Of a stretch of 64,000 bases of DNA, positions 40,180-46,636 are shown piece by piece. The first letter of the stretch is position 1, and the number at the start of each line of letters is the position of its first letter. The DNA is from Desulfuromonas sp. TF (lineage in GTDB: Bacteria > Desulfobacterota > Desulfuromonadia > Desulfuromonadales > ATBO01): the NCBI RefSeq assembly GCF_000472285.1, contig NZ_KI421421.1:673158-737157 (forward strand), in the 5' to 3' direction. The position numbers and the translations under genes were made by a program. The notes under the pieces are model-generated. The model saw only the letters and a list, made by a program, of their open reading frames with translations, had not been told where the DNA came from and ran no database searches.

Positions 40180-40245
40180 CAAGTCGCTCCATCCGACCGC
40201 AAAACCGCTGCGCGCTTTTGCGACGGCTGAGCTTTATCGTTAGGT
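40174..40245 (+). other. attC site 2
   Basis: R'' is GTTTAAC (40174-40180), which matches the TTAAAC start of cassette 2, and R' is GTTAGGT (40239-40245). At 72 bases it is the shortest of the set. The arms GACCGCAAAA and TTTTGCGACGG pair. Confidence 0.88.
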
Positions 40246-40252
40246 AATTACA

Positions 40253-40579
40253 TTGAATAATAAGCCAACTACAATCATCATTATCAATATTGTACTATTC
40301 CTGCTTTACTTGAAATTTGGAACAATGGCATTTTGGGTCATTGCAGCGTTGGGAGTTTCATCCATCATCTTTATAGTATTTGTAACGCTAATTTTGCAGG
40401 TATTTTTCCACGAATTTTATGAAATAAAATTTTGCCATGTCATAACAAAAATAACGGGAACAAGTTTTGACATGCCAATTTTGACAGAAAACCAAAGAAA
40501 AAAATGTAAGAAAGGCATTTTTCTCATAGTTATAATTATCTTCGCATTGATTTTTATATATATTCCAAGGTTTATATAG
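40253..40579 (+). CDS. Cassette 3: small multi-helix membrane protein
   Basis: Function is not recognised. The 108-aa protein has about three hydrophobic segments (residues 6-20, about 22-46, and about 86-106) and is strikingly rich in Ile and Phe. The DNA is much more AT-rich than the chromosome, a sign of foreign origin. The start is TTG with no clear ribosome-binding site, 12 bases after the cassette boundary; other near starts are possible. Confidence 0.65.
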   Translation: MNNKPTTIIIINIVLFLLYLKFGTMAFWVIAALGVSSIIFIVFVTLILQVFFHEFYEIKFCHVITKITGTSFDMPILTENQRKKCKKGIFLIVIIIFALIFIYIPRFI

Positions 40580-40595
40580 CAGAAATATAATCATT

Positions 40596-40701
40596 ACCTA
40601 ACCATGTAATCAAGCGGACGGTTGGGGCATGAGCAATAATTTTGAATAGTTCGGTGGTGTTCGTAAGGTCGCGTCGCCGCCGCTTATCTCCACCGTTAGC
40701 A
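40596..40701 (+). other. attC site 3
   Basis: R'' is ACCTAAC (40596-40602), mirroring the TTAGGT start of cassette 3, and R' is GTTAGCA (40695-40701); length 106. The arm ATCAAGCGGACGG pairs with CGCCGCCGCTTAT. It is closely similar to attC4 in the L'' and L' parts. Confidence 0.88.
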
Positions 40702-40710
40702 AGTCGAATT

Positions 40711-41052
40711 ATGAAAGCAATAAAATTCATATCAATATTCACCTGCGGGTTCTTACTGGGGGCCTTTGTCGTCTTCAAACTTTTGGCGATAAAAGACGTA
40801 GACATAACTTCCCTTCCCTACATGAATGAAACGGTAATCCTTGAAGAAGGTGTCCGCGTCGAACAGAACGGCAATGCCATTCAACTGCCAAAAGGCATTG
40901 AGATGAATTTAGTCTATCGCATGCCTGAAGGGTTGGAATTTTACAGCATACCGATTCATTTCGATTATTCGAATGAACCAAATATCGACTACGTTTCAAA
41001 GAAAGAACACAAGACAAGTTATTTCTACGGACCAAAAGAAATTGAAAAATAA
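40711..41052 (+). CDS. Cassette 4: exported or signal-anchored protein
   Basis: This 113-aa protein has an N-terminal hydrophobic helix (about residues 4-24; FISIFTCGFLLGAFVVFKLL) and a soluble extracytoplasmic part with beta-rich composition. No known domain is recognised. I used the ATG at 40711; a longer in-frame reading begins inside attC3 and translates the recombination site. The stop lies 8 bases before the next attC. Confidence 0.72.
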   Translation: MKAIKFISIFTCGFLLGAFVVFKLLAIKDVDITSLPYMNETVILEEGVRVEQNGNAIQLPKGIEMNLVYRMPEGLEFYSIPIHFDYSNEPNIDYVSKKEHKTSYFYGPKEIEK

Positions 41053-41059
41053 GAGGCCT

Positions 41060-41176
41060 TGCTAACAAGCAAATCAAGCGGATGGAAAATAGCTGGGTGC
41101 TTCTCGAAAAGCAAAATCAAATTGCGGTAGTAGGCCGAACTTTCGCGTCGCCACCGCTTATCGCGAACCGTTAGGC
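41060..41176 (+). other. attC site 4
   Basis: R'' is TGCTAAC (41060-41066), matching the TTAGCA start of cassette 4, and R' is GTTAGGC (41170-41176); length 117. The arm TCAAGCGGATGG pairs with CCACCGCTTA. Confidence 0.88.
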
Positions 41177-41230
41177 GTCGAAAAGATAATACGGTCATCA
41201 TTAACGACTCAGTCGAAAGGGAATTATGAC

Positions 41231-41596
41231 ATGGCAAAGTTCTTAATTTTAACAGTGTCAATTATCATAATGTCCGCATGCTCACCGACACCCAAGGCGA
41301 TGAGACTTGACGCACCAGTTTCTGTTTATACAAGCAATAAAGAACCAAAAGACATTGCTATTTGTATAACTGAAAAATGGGAGAATACTCGGGTTATTGG
41401 CGGTAGCCTAGACGTCGATTTTCACCCAACAGAAAACGGATACTGCATTACCCAAAAAATATCCGGGAAATTATATTATTTGGCAGACATCGAAAATTCT
41501 CAAAATGGTAGTTTAACAAAACTATATAAATGGAACATGGTTATGTCCATCGGCGAAAATACTTCTATTGTCGGTGTCGCAGAGTGCCAACTTTAA
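41231..41596 (+). CDS. Cassette 5: putative lipoprotein
   Basis: The 121-aa protein has a lipoprotein-type signal: MAKFLILTVSIIIMSAC, with Cys17 as the likely lipidated residue after SA. The mature part is small, beta-rich and of unknown function. A GAAAGGG precedes the ATG by about 10 bases. Composition is AT-rich compared with the chromosome. Confidence 0.75.
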   Translation: MAKFLILTVSIIIMSACSPTPKAMRLDAPVSVYTSNKEPKDIAICITEKWENTRVIGGSLDVDFHPTENGYCITQKISGKLYYLADIENSQNGSLTKLYKWNMVMSIGENTSIVGVAECQL

Positions 41597-41606
41597 TAAG
41601 AAAAAC

Positions 41607-41878
41607 GCCTAACACTTATCAAGGGGTAGACTCCACCGCGCACGAGAAAGAATAACTCCTTCCGCTCTTTGACAAGCGACTGAATCCTCGAAAGACCTGC
41701 CGATTCCGACTTGGGATTTTTTCCTGGTTGCAGACGAATTCTGCACCAAACACTTATCGAGGCTCTTTTGTGCGGGGCTCTTTCGAGTCCTCCCGCCGCC
41801 TGGAATCACGCGCGTGCCCTTATGTCGGCCCAGTCAAAAGGTCGGGGTGCGAGAGACTTCCTCGCCCTGCAGTTAGGT
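41607..41878 (+). other. attC site 5, degenerate or doubled
   Basis: R'' GCCTAAC (41607-41613) matches the TTAGGC start of cassette 5. A second, similar start, ACCAAACACTTATCGAGG, begins at 41747 and copies the first (GCCTAACACTTATCAAGG). The only good R' is GTTAGGT (41872-41878), preceded by CCTCG that pairs with the CGAGG of the second copy. So the span probably holds a broken attC (41607 onward) and a more complete one (41747-41878, 132 bases). No gene is seen between them. Confidence 0.6.
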
Positions 41879-42094
41879 GCACTTTCTGTCGACCTCTCAA
41901 CTTCCGTACCCGTAGAGATACCGTCGATCTGGGGGAAGCGGTCCATGATGGGCAACAGTGTATCCGCCAAGTTCTGCGATGATAATGGGGTTAAGAGGCT
42001 TCAGTTAACAGGGGCGGAAGCCTGGTAAATGGCACCCCCTGTTATATCCTCTAAGAGTAAGGTGGCGACCTGAACCCAGCAGGGAGAGTCAACG
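41879..42094. other. Gene-free spacer with hairpin, decayed cassette material
   Basis: No convincing gene is present. TAACAGGGG (42007-42015) pairs with CCCCTGTTA (42036-42044) around a 20-base loop, without a T-run. A core-like GTTAACA overlaps the left arm at 42005-42011. The short frame ending at 42028 has no ribosome-binding site and no recognisable product. Confidence 0.5.
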
Positions 42095-42583
42095 ATGAAG
42101 AAACAGCTTATCTTTGTCACGATTGTTGTGTTTTCAGTTGTCGGTGTAATTTCCGAGAGTCCGGCGTTTGCCGCGGAAAAGGACATAGAAGGAGTGCGTG
42201 CAGCGGCAGAGCAATTCTACTCTGCTCTCAATGTGATGTTTACCGGTGAATTGCTGCCAATGAAAGAGGTATGGTCGCATAAGGATGATGTGACTTATAT
42301 GGGCCCTGGAGGTGGCTTTCGTCTCGGCTGGAAGGACGTATTGGCCGACTGGGAGACACAAGCAGACTTGAAACTTGGTGGCAAGGTAGAGCCAAAGGAC
42401 ATGCGGATCACGGTGGGGCGTGACCTTGCGATTGTCAGCAACTATGAGATAGGTCACAACGTGACGGCAGATGGAAAGGTTCAGAAAGTTACTATTCGCG
42501 CGACAAATCTTTTTCGTAACGAGAATGGGAAATGGAAAATGATCGGCCATCACACGGATATACTTCCCTTTCTGCAGGAGTGA
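42095..42583 (+). CDS. Exported SnoaL/DUF4440-like (NTF2-fold) protein
   Basis: The 162-aa protein has a Sec signal peptide (about residues 1-27, cleavage after AFA) and a single NTF2-like domain. That domain holds VRAAAEQFYSALN, the central GPGGGFRLGWKDVLADWE, and the terminal TNLFRNENGKWKMIGHHTD typical of the DUF4440/SnoaL_3 group. These are mostly uncharacterised; some bind small ligands. AGGGAG precedes the ATG. A cassette-type core lies upstream (42005) and an attC-like R'' lies downstream (42601), so it may itself be a trapped cassette. Confidence 0.8.
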   Translation: MKKQLIFVTIVVFSVVGVISESPAFAAEKDIEGVRAAAEQFYSALNVMFTGELLPMKEVWSHKDDVTYMGPGGGFRLGWKDVLADWETQADLKLGGKVEPKDMRITVGRDLAIVSNYEIGHNVTADGKVQKVTIRATNLFRNENGKWKMIGHHTDILPFLQE

Positions 42584-42600
42584 CCGCTGTGCCGGAAACT

Positions 42601-42615
42601 GGTTAACAAATCGCC
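42601..42615 (+). other. attC R''-like remnant after the SnoaL gene
   Basis: GGTTAACAAATCGCC closely matches the first 15 bases of attC2 (GTTTAACAAGTCGCT). No L' or R' half follows before the DUF488 gene starts at 42631, so it would be a truncated site. Confidence 0.4.
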
Positions 42616-42630
42616 AAACCGGAGAAGAAA

Positions 42631-43017
42631 ATGACCATAAGGATCGTGAGATTGGGTGCTCCCAGGGAAGAAGGCGAAGGGCTGCGGATAGGAACGGTGA
42701 GACGGCCTCCCCGTGGAGTGAGAAAGGAAGACTACTCCGCAAAGGACATCTATGACGTCTGGTTTCCGAATCTGTCTCCCAGCGAGGCCTTGGTGAAGGA
42801 AGCTCAGGCGGCCGGTGATGAGACGTCATGGAAAGCATTCCAAAGGAAGTTCCTGGCGGAGCTGAAGGCTCCGGGGACGAGCAGGGACCTGGATTTGCTG
42901 GCGGCCCTGTCTCATCAGACAAATATGTCGATAGGCTGCTATTGCGAGGATGAGTCCCGTTGCCATCGGTCAATGTTGAGAGAGCTTCTCGTTCAGAGAG
43001 GAGCTGACGTCAAATAA
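42631..43017 (+). CDS. DUF488 family protein
   Basis: The 128-aa protein has the DUF488 layout: an early RLGAPR, then VRRPPRGV, YDVWFPNLSPS, and a C-terminal cysteine segment IGCYCEDESRCHRSMLREL (about residues 102-120). The family is widespread and uncharacterised, sometimes near DNA or stress genes. GGAGAAGAAA precedes the ATG directly, just after the attC-like remnant. Confidence 0.85.
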   Translation: MTIRIVRLGAPREEGEGLRIGTVRRPPRGVRKEDYSAKDIYDVWFPNLSPSEALVKEAQAAGDETSWKAFQRKFLAELKAPGTSRDLDLLAALSHQTNMSIGCYCEDESRCHRSMLRELLVQRGADVK

Positions 43018-43114
43018 GGATTGCTCAGTTATCACCCTAGGCGTTGGTGCGCAGTCGCTGTTCCAGGCGCTCAACGCGAAGGTCGTAGAATTAATGAGTC
43101 GAATACGAACGTCC

Positions 43115-43198
43115 ATGCCGTCACCCACTCCGCTCATGGCCATCCCCTGGCTTCTGGTCTACTCCGCCGTCCTCATCTGGTCCGCTATCGGACCGAAA
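43115..43198 (+). pseudogene. Truncated 5' copy of the DUF2238 membrane-protein gene
   Basis: The frame reads MAIPWLLVYSAVLIWSAIGPK, in short form nearly identical to MVLPWLLIYFAVLLWSAIGPK at the start of the intact gene at 44766. The similarity is also clear at the DNA level and stops after the PK codons. No downstream half is present before the aldehyde dehydrogenase gene, so this is a remnant of a duplication or insertion. Confidence 0.75.
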
Positions 43199-43247
43199 GC
43201 ATTCCACAGACCCTGCTTAGTACATATTCATCGCCATGGAGGTGCCG

Positions 43248-44666
43248 ATGCAGAATCGCGACAAGTTGTACATTAACGGCCAATGGGTTGAATCCACGGG
43301 GAAGGATTTCATCGACGTCGTCAATGCGTCGACAGAGGAGGTGATGGGGCGCATCCCCGCGGGCACGTCGGAGGATGTGGACGCCGCCGTGGCTGCGGCG
43401 CGCAGCGCCTTCGAGGGGTGGGAGGCCACCCCGGTCGAGGAGCGGGCGGCGGCCCTCACAAGGCTGCACCGGGGGCTGACCGAGCGCGGAGAGGAGATTG
43501 CCGTCACCATCACCGGTGAGGTGGGCATGCCCCTGAAACTCTCCCGGCGGGTCCAGGCGGGGCTGCCGTCGGCGGTCATGGAGAGCTACGCCCGTCTCCT
43601 CAAAGATTTCTCCTTCGAGGAGCGCGTCGGCAACTCCCTAGTGGTGCGCGAGCCCGTCGGGGTCGTCGGGTGCATCACCCCCTGGAACTATCCCCTCAAC
43701 CAGGTGGTGGCGAAGGTGGCCCCGGCCCTGGCCGCCGGCTGCACGGTGGTGCTCAAGCCGAGCGAGGTGGCCCCTCTCACGGCTTTTATCCTTGCCGAGA
43801 TCGTCGACGGGGCCGGCCTGCCGCCCGGGGTCTTCAACCTGGTCACCGGCACCGGCCCGGTGGCGGGCGAGGCCCTGGCACGCCATCCCGAAGTGGACAT
43901 GATCTCATTCACCGGTTCGACCCGGGCCGGCCGGAGAATCTCGGAACTGGCGGCCCCTACGGTGAAGCGACTGGCGCTGGAACTGGGGGGGAAGTCGGCC
44001 GCGGTCATTCTGGAGGACGCCGACCTTGCGGCCGCGGTCAAGGGGACCGTGAACTCCTGCTTCCTCAACTCCGGACAGACCTGCTCGGCCCACACCCGGA
44101 TGCTGGTCCCCGAAAGCCGCTACGAGGAGGCGGCCCGGCTGGCGGTGGAGACGGCCAGCTCCTTCACCCCGGGCGATCCCGGCGACGAGCGGACCCGCCT
44201 CGGGCCGCTGATCTCCGAGGTGCAGCGGGAGCGGGTACGGACCTACATCCGCCAGGGGACCGCGGAAGGGGCGGCGCTGCTCCTCGGCGGCCCCGAGCCC
44301 CCCGAGGGCCTGGAGAAGGGCTACTATGTGCGGCCCACCGTGTTCGGCCGGGTCGCTCCCGGGATGACCATCGCCCGGGAGGAGATTTTCGGCCCGGTCC
44401 TTGTCATTCTCACCTATCGGGACGAGGACGAGGCGGTGCGCATCGCCAACGACACCACCTACGGACTGGCCGGGGCCGTCTGGTCAGGGGACGAGGAGAG
44501 GGCCATGCACGTGGCCAGAAGGTTGCGGGCGGGTCAGATCGACATCAACGGCGGCCGCTTCAACCTCCTGGCCCCCTTCGGCGGCTACAAGCAGTCGGGA
44601 TACGGCCGGGAGATGGGCCGGTTCGGCCTCGAGGAATTTCTCGAGGTCAAGGCAATCCAGCAATAA
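43248..44666 (+). CDS. NAD(P)+-dependent aldehyde dehydrogenase
   Basis: The 472-aa protein is a standard aldehyde dehydrogenase that oxidises aldehydes to acids. It has [20 protein letters not shown] (about residues 143-162), the nucleotide site [11 protein letters not shown], catalytic Glu in LALELGGKS (about 243-251) and catalytic Cys in [12 protein letters not shown] (about 277-288). The ATG at 43248 has GGAGGT 4 bases upstream; the ATG at 43236 does not. The substrate cannot be told from sequence. It is flanked on both sides by DUF2238 sequence. Confidence 0.93.
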   Translation: MQNRDKLYINGQWVESTGKDFIDVVNASTEEVMGRIPAGTSEDVDAAVAAARSAFEGWEATPVEERAAALTRLHRGLTERGEEIAVTITGEVGMPLKLSRRVQAGLPSAVMESYARLLKDFSFEERVGNSLVVREPVGVVGCITPWNYPLNQVVAKVAPALAAGCTVVLKPSEVAPLTAFILAEIVDGAGLPPGVFNLVTGTGPVAGEALARHPEVDMISFTGSTRAGRRISELAAPTVKRLALELGGKSAAVILEDADLAAAVKGTVNSCFLNSGQTCSAHTRMLVPESRYEEAARLAVETASSFTPGDPGDERTRLGPLISEVQRERVRTYIRQGTAEGAALLLGGPEPPEGLEKGYYVRPTVFGRVAPGMTIAREEIFGPVLVILTYRDEDEAVRIANDTTYGLAGAVWSGDEERAMHVARRLRAGQIDINGGRFNLLAPFGGYKQSGYGREMGRFGLEEFLEVKAIQQ

Positions 44667-44765
44667 ATTCGAGATCAAGATTCTGAAGGGTCTCAAAGAC
44701 CGGATTTCGCGGCAGATAACCCAAGCAAAGGGGCGGGGAACATCATCCTCAATAGAATTAAGCCC

Positions 44766-45407
44766 ATGCAATCACGTCTCCCATCCATGGTCCTCCCGTG
44801 GCTCCTGATCTACTTCGCCGTCCTCCTCTGGTCCGCCATCGGGCCGAAGGACCGGTTCACCTGGTTCCTCGAGGTCCTGCCGGCGCTGATCGGCCTGGCG
44901 GTGCTGGCGGCGACCTGGAGGCGTTTTCGTCTGACCCCTCTGGCCTACCTGCTGATCCTGATCCACTGCCTGATCCTGATGGTGGGCGGACATTATACCT
45001 ACGCCGAGGTCCCGCTGTTCGACTGGCTGCGAGATGCGGCGGGCGGGGCGCGGAACAACTACGACAAGCTCGGGCATTTCGCCCAGGGATTCGTTCCGGC
45101 CATGATCGCCAGGGAGCTTCTGCTGCGGCTGGAGGTGGTGAAGGGTAGGAGATGGATGAACTTTCTCGTGGCCTGCATCTGCCTCGCCCTGAGCGCCTTC
45201 TATGAGCTTATCGAGTGGTGGGTGGCACTGGCGTCAGGAGAGGGGGCGGAGGCCTTCCTGGGAACGCAGGGCTATATCTGGGACACCCAGTCCGACATGG
45301 CCCTCGCCCTGGCCGGGGCGATCCTGGCGCTGGCGCTGTTGAGTAGGCTGCATGACCGGCAGCTGGCACCCCTGCCCACTCCGTCCCGTCCTCATTTCAA
45401 TCCTTGA
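44766..45407 (+). CDS. DUF2238 (YjdF-like) membrane protein
   Basis: The 213-aa protein has about six hydrophobic helices. Family motifs are present: WSAIGPKDRFTWFLEVLPAL at the start, HYTYAEVPLF (about residues 75-84), NYDKLGHFAQGFVPAM (about 98-113), ALSAFYELIEWW and GYIWDTQSDM. The function of the family is unknown. A truncated second copy of its 5' end lies upstream of the aldehyde dehydrogenase. Confidence 0.9.
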   Translation: MQSRLPSMVLPWLLIYFAVLLWSAIGPKDRFTWFLEVLPALIGLAVLAATWRRFRLTPLAYLLILIHCLILMVGGHYTYAEVPLFDWLRDAAGGARNNYDKLGHFAQGFVPAMIARELLLRLEVVKGRRWMNFLVACICLALSAFYELIEWWVALASGEGAEAFLGTQGYIWDTQSDMALALAGAILALALLSRLHDRQLAPLPTPSRPHFNP

Positions 45408-45493
45408 TCCGTCCCTGCAAAGCCGTCATACTGCGAGATAAAACGGAGACCATAATAAGATCGAGCGGACCTTAACGAAGAGGTGCAGCTACT

Positions 45494-46315
45494 ATGAAAT
45501 GTCTATTCAGGCGAAACTGGCATACCTCCGTCCGCCGGGGCGACGATGACGTGCTTGAAAGTGAAACCAGCTATCTGGATACGGACAGGGAATCCGTTGC
45601 GCGCCTTCGGGTCGGGGTGTCCGATTTTGTCATCCGGGACGCCGAATGGGAAGAACAGAGGCCGGTGCCCGAGGGAAGGAAAGTTCACCCCGTTCCGATG
45701 CTGACGGGAAAGGATGCGTATTTCAACGCGGGGCCGGCGTTGCGGGAGCTGACCGCGGTCACGGACGATCCTCTGCTCGCGCCTCTGTTTGCCGAGACGG
45801 TCAAGGGGATCATTCAGGCGGAGACTTTTATCTGGAAAGAGCGCGGCTACTCTTCGGCCGAGGAGTATGAGCAGAGCTGGGAGGAGTCTTACAAAGGCAG
45901 CTGCCGCTATTACAGCAACCTGGACCGCCTGACCCAGACCTGGTTTGAACATGTAGGAGAAACCACGCGCGAAGGGAATCTGTTTGTCCGCTTCAAGACC
46001 CAGACCCTCTACTCCCAAGGGAATGACACCTTCCTCCTGGTCGGAAACTTCAGCGATTCCTTTCACCAGGTATCGGTCGCCCTGACCCTTGACCGGGAGA
46101 TGGAAGTGAAGAAGGCCGAAGGCAACCTGCTCAGGGCCCCCGATGCAGTCTGCAAGGAATCCGCTGTTTTCATGGAGGAACTCGTGGGACTCAATCTGAA
46201 AGGCATGACTAAAAAGGAGCTTGCAAACGTCCTCGGCAGAGAGCAGGGATGTGTCCATGTGATCGATCTGACCTATGATGTGGCCCAGGTTCTCCATTAT
46301 TGTGCCGAGCTCTGA
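45494..46315 (+). CDS. DUF2889-like protein with two related halves
   Basis: The family call is tentative. The 273-aa protein has an N-terminal half (FRRNWHTSVRRGDDDVLES, about residues 5-23) and a C-terminal half (FVRFKTQTLYSQGNDTF near 160-176). Both look like starts of the same beta-rich module. The end, CKESAVFMEELVGLNLKGM then LGREQGCVHVIDLTYDV, matches the closing part of DUF2889 proteins. No signal peptide is seen. GAGGTG precedes the ATG by about 9 bases. Confidence 0.55.
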   Translation: MKCLFRRNWHTSVRRGDDDVLESETSYLDTDRESVARLRVGVSDFVIRDAEWEEQRPVPEGRKVHPVPMLTGKDAYFNAGPALRELTAVTDDPLLAPLFAETVKGIIQAETFIWKERGYSSAEEYEQSWEESYKGSCRYYSNLDRLTQTWFEHVGETTREGNLFVRFKTQTLYSQGNDTFLLVGNFSDSFHQVSVALTLDREMEVKKAEGNLLRAPDAVCKESAVFMEELVGLNLKGMTKKELANVLGREQGCVHVIDLTYDVAQVLHYCAEL

Positions 46316-46387
46316 TGACTGCCCGTGCATCACACCCCCTGGTGCTGATACAATGGAAAAAATACGGAATCTTTCGTGAGGTCGACC

Positions 46388-46630
46388 ATGAAGATTGAGG
46401 TTCTCGGCGACGAGTGCAAAAAATGCCGGATTCTCTATGACAACGTCCTGCGGGCGGTGGCTGAAAGCGGCGAACAGATGGAGGTCGTGCGGACCAACGA
46501 TCCCGAGGTCCTGGCAGTTTACGGAGTCCACTCCCTTCCCGGGCTGGCGATCGACGGAACCCTGCAGTCCTCCGGGAAGTTTCTCTCGGTGGAGCAGATC
46601 AGGGATCTGCTTGAACGGGAGCCTTCCTGA
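46388..46630 (+). CDS. Small thioredoxin-like redox protein (CxxC)
   Basis: The 80-aa protein is a compact thioredoxin fold of the MTH895 / thioredoxin_3 type. It opens MKIEVLGDECKKCRILYDNV, with the redox pair C-K-K-C at about residues 10-13, then has HSLPGLAIDG with a cis-proline-type site (about 50-59). GAGGT precedes the ATG at 46388 by 5 bases; an upstream in-frame GTG is less likely. The gene is 6 bases before the radical SAM gene. Confidence 0.85.
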   Translation: MKIEVLGDECKKCRILYDNVLRAVAESGEQMEVVRTNDPEVLAVYGVHSLPGLAIDGTLQSSGKFLSVEQIRDLLEREPS

Positions 46631-46636
46631 ATTTGA

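Larger units (their letters stand above)
37574..41878 (+). mobile_element. Chromosomal integron, inverse integrase orientation, at least five cassettes
   Basis: The parts are an IntI-type recombinase (37730-38752), an attI-like core (GTTAGCT at 38902-38908) and five cassettes ending in attC sites at 39480, 40174, 40596, 41060 and 41607. For each cassette, the attC R'' box is the reverse complement of the cassette's own first bases plus G, as expected of excisable circles. intI is on the same strand as the cassettes and upstream of them. This differs from the usual divergent layout and matches the minority inverse type known from a few phyla (for example Treponema denticola). The right end is decayed, so the boundary is approximate. 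Confidence 0.9.

Noticed and set aside
40642-40710. Extended start of the cassette 4 gene into attC3
   Set aside because: The extension encodes an arginine-rich stretch that is simply the recombination site; the ATG at 40711 inside the cassette gives a clean signal-anchor N-terminus.
41711-42028. Open frames between cassette 5 and the SnoaL gene
   Set aside because: They run through attC-like repeats without a ribosome-binding site and give no recognisable product.
43021-43110. Another attC between DUF488 and the aldehyde dehydrogenase
   Set aside because: GCTCAAC (43069) fits an R'' box and a GCGTTG/CAACGC pair is present, but the order is reversed, no R' of the right form follows, and the arms do not match a cassette start.
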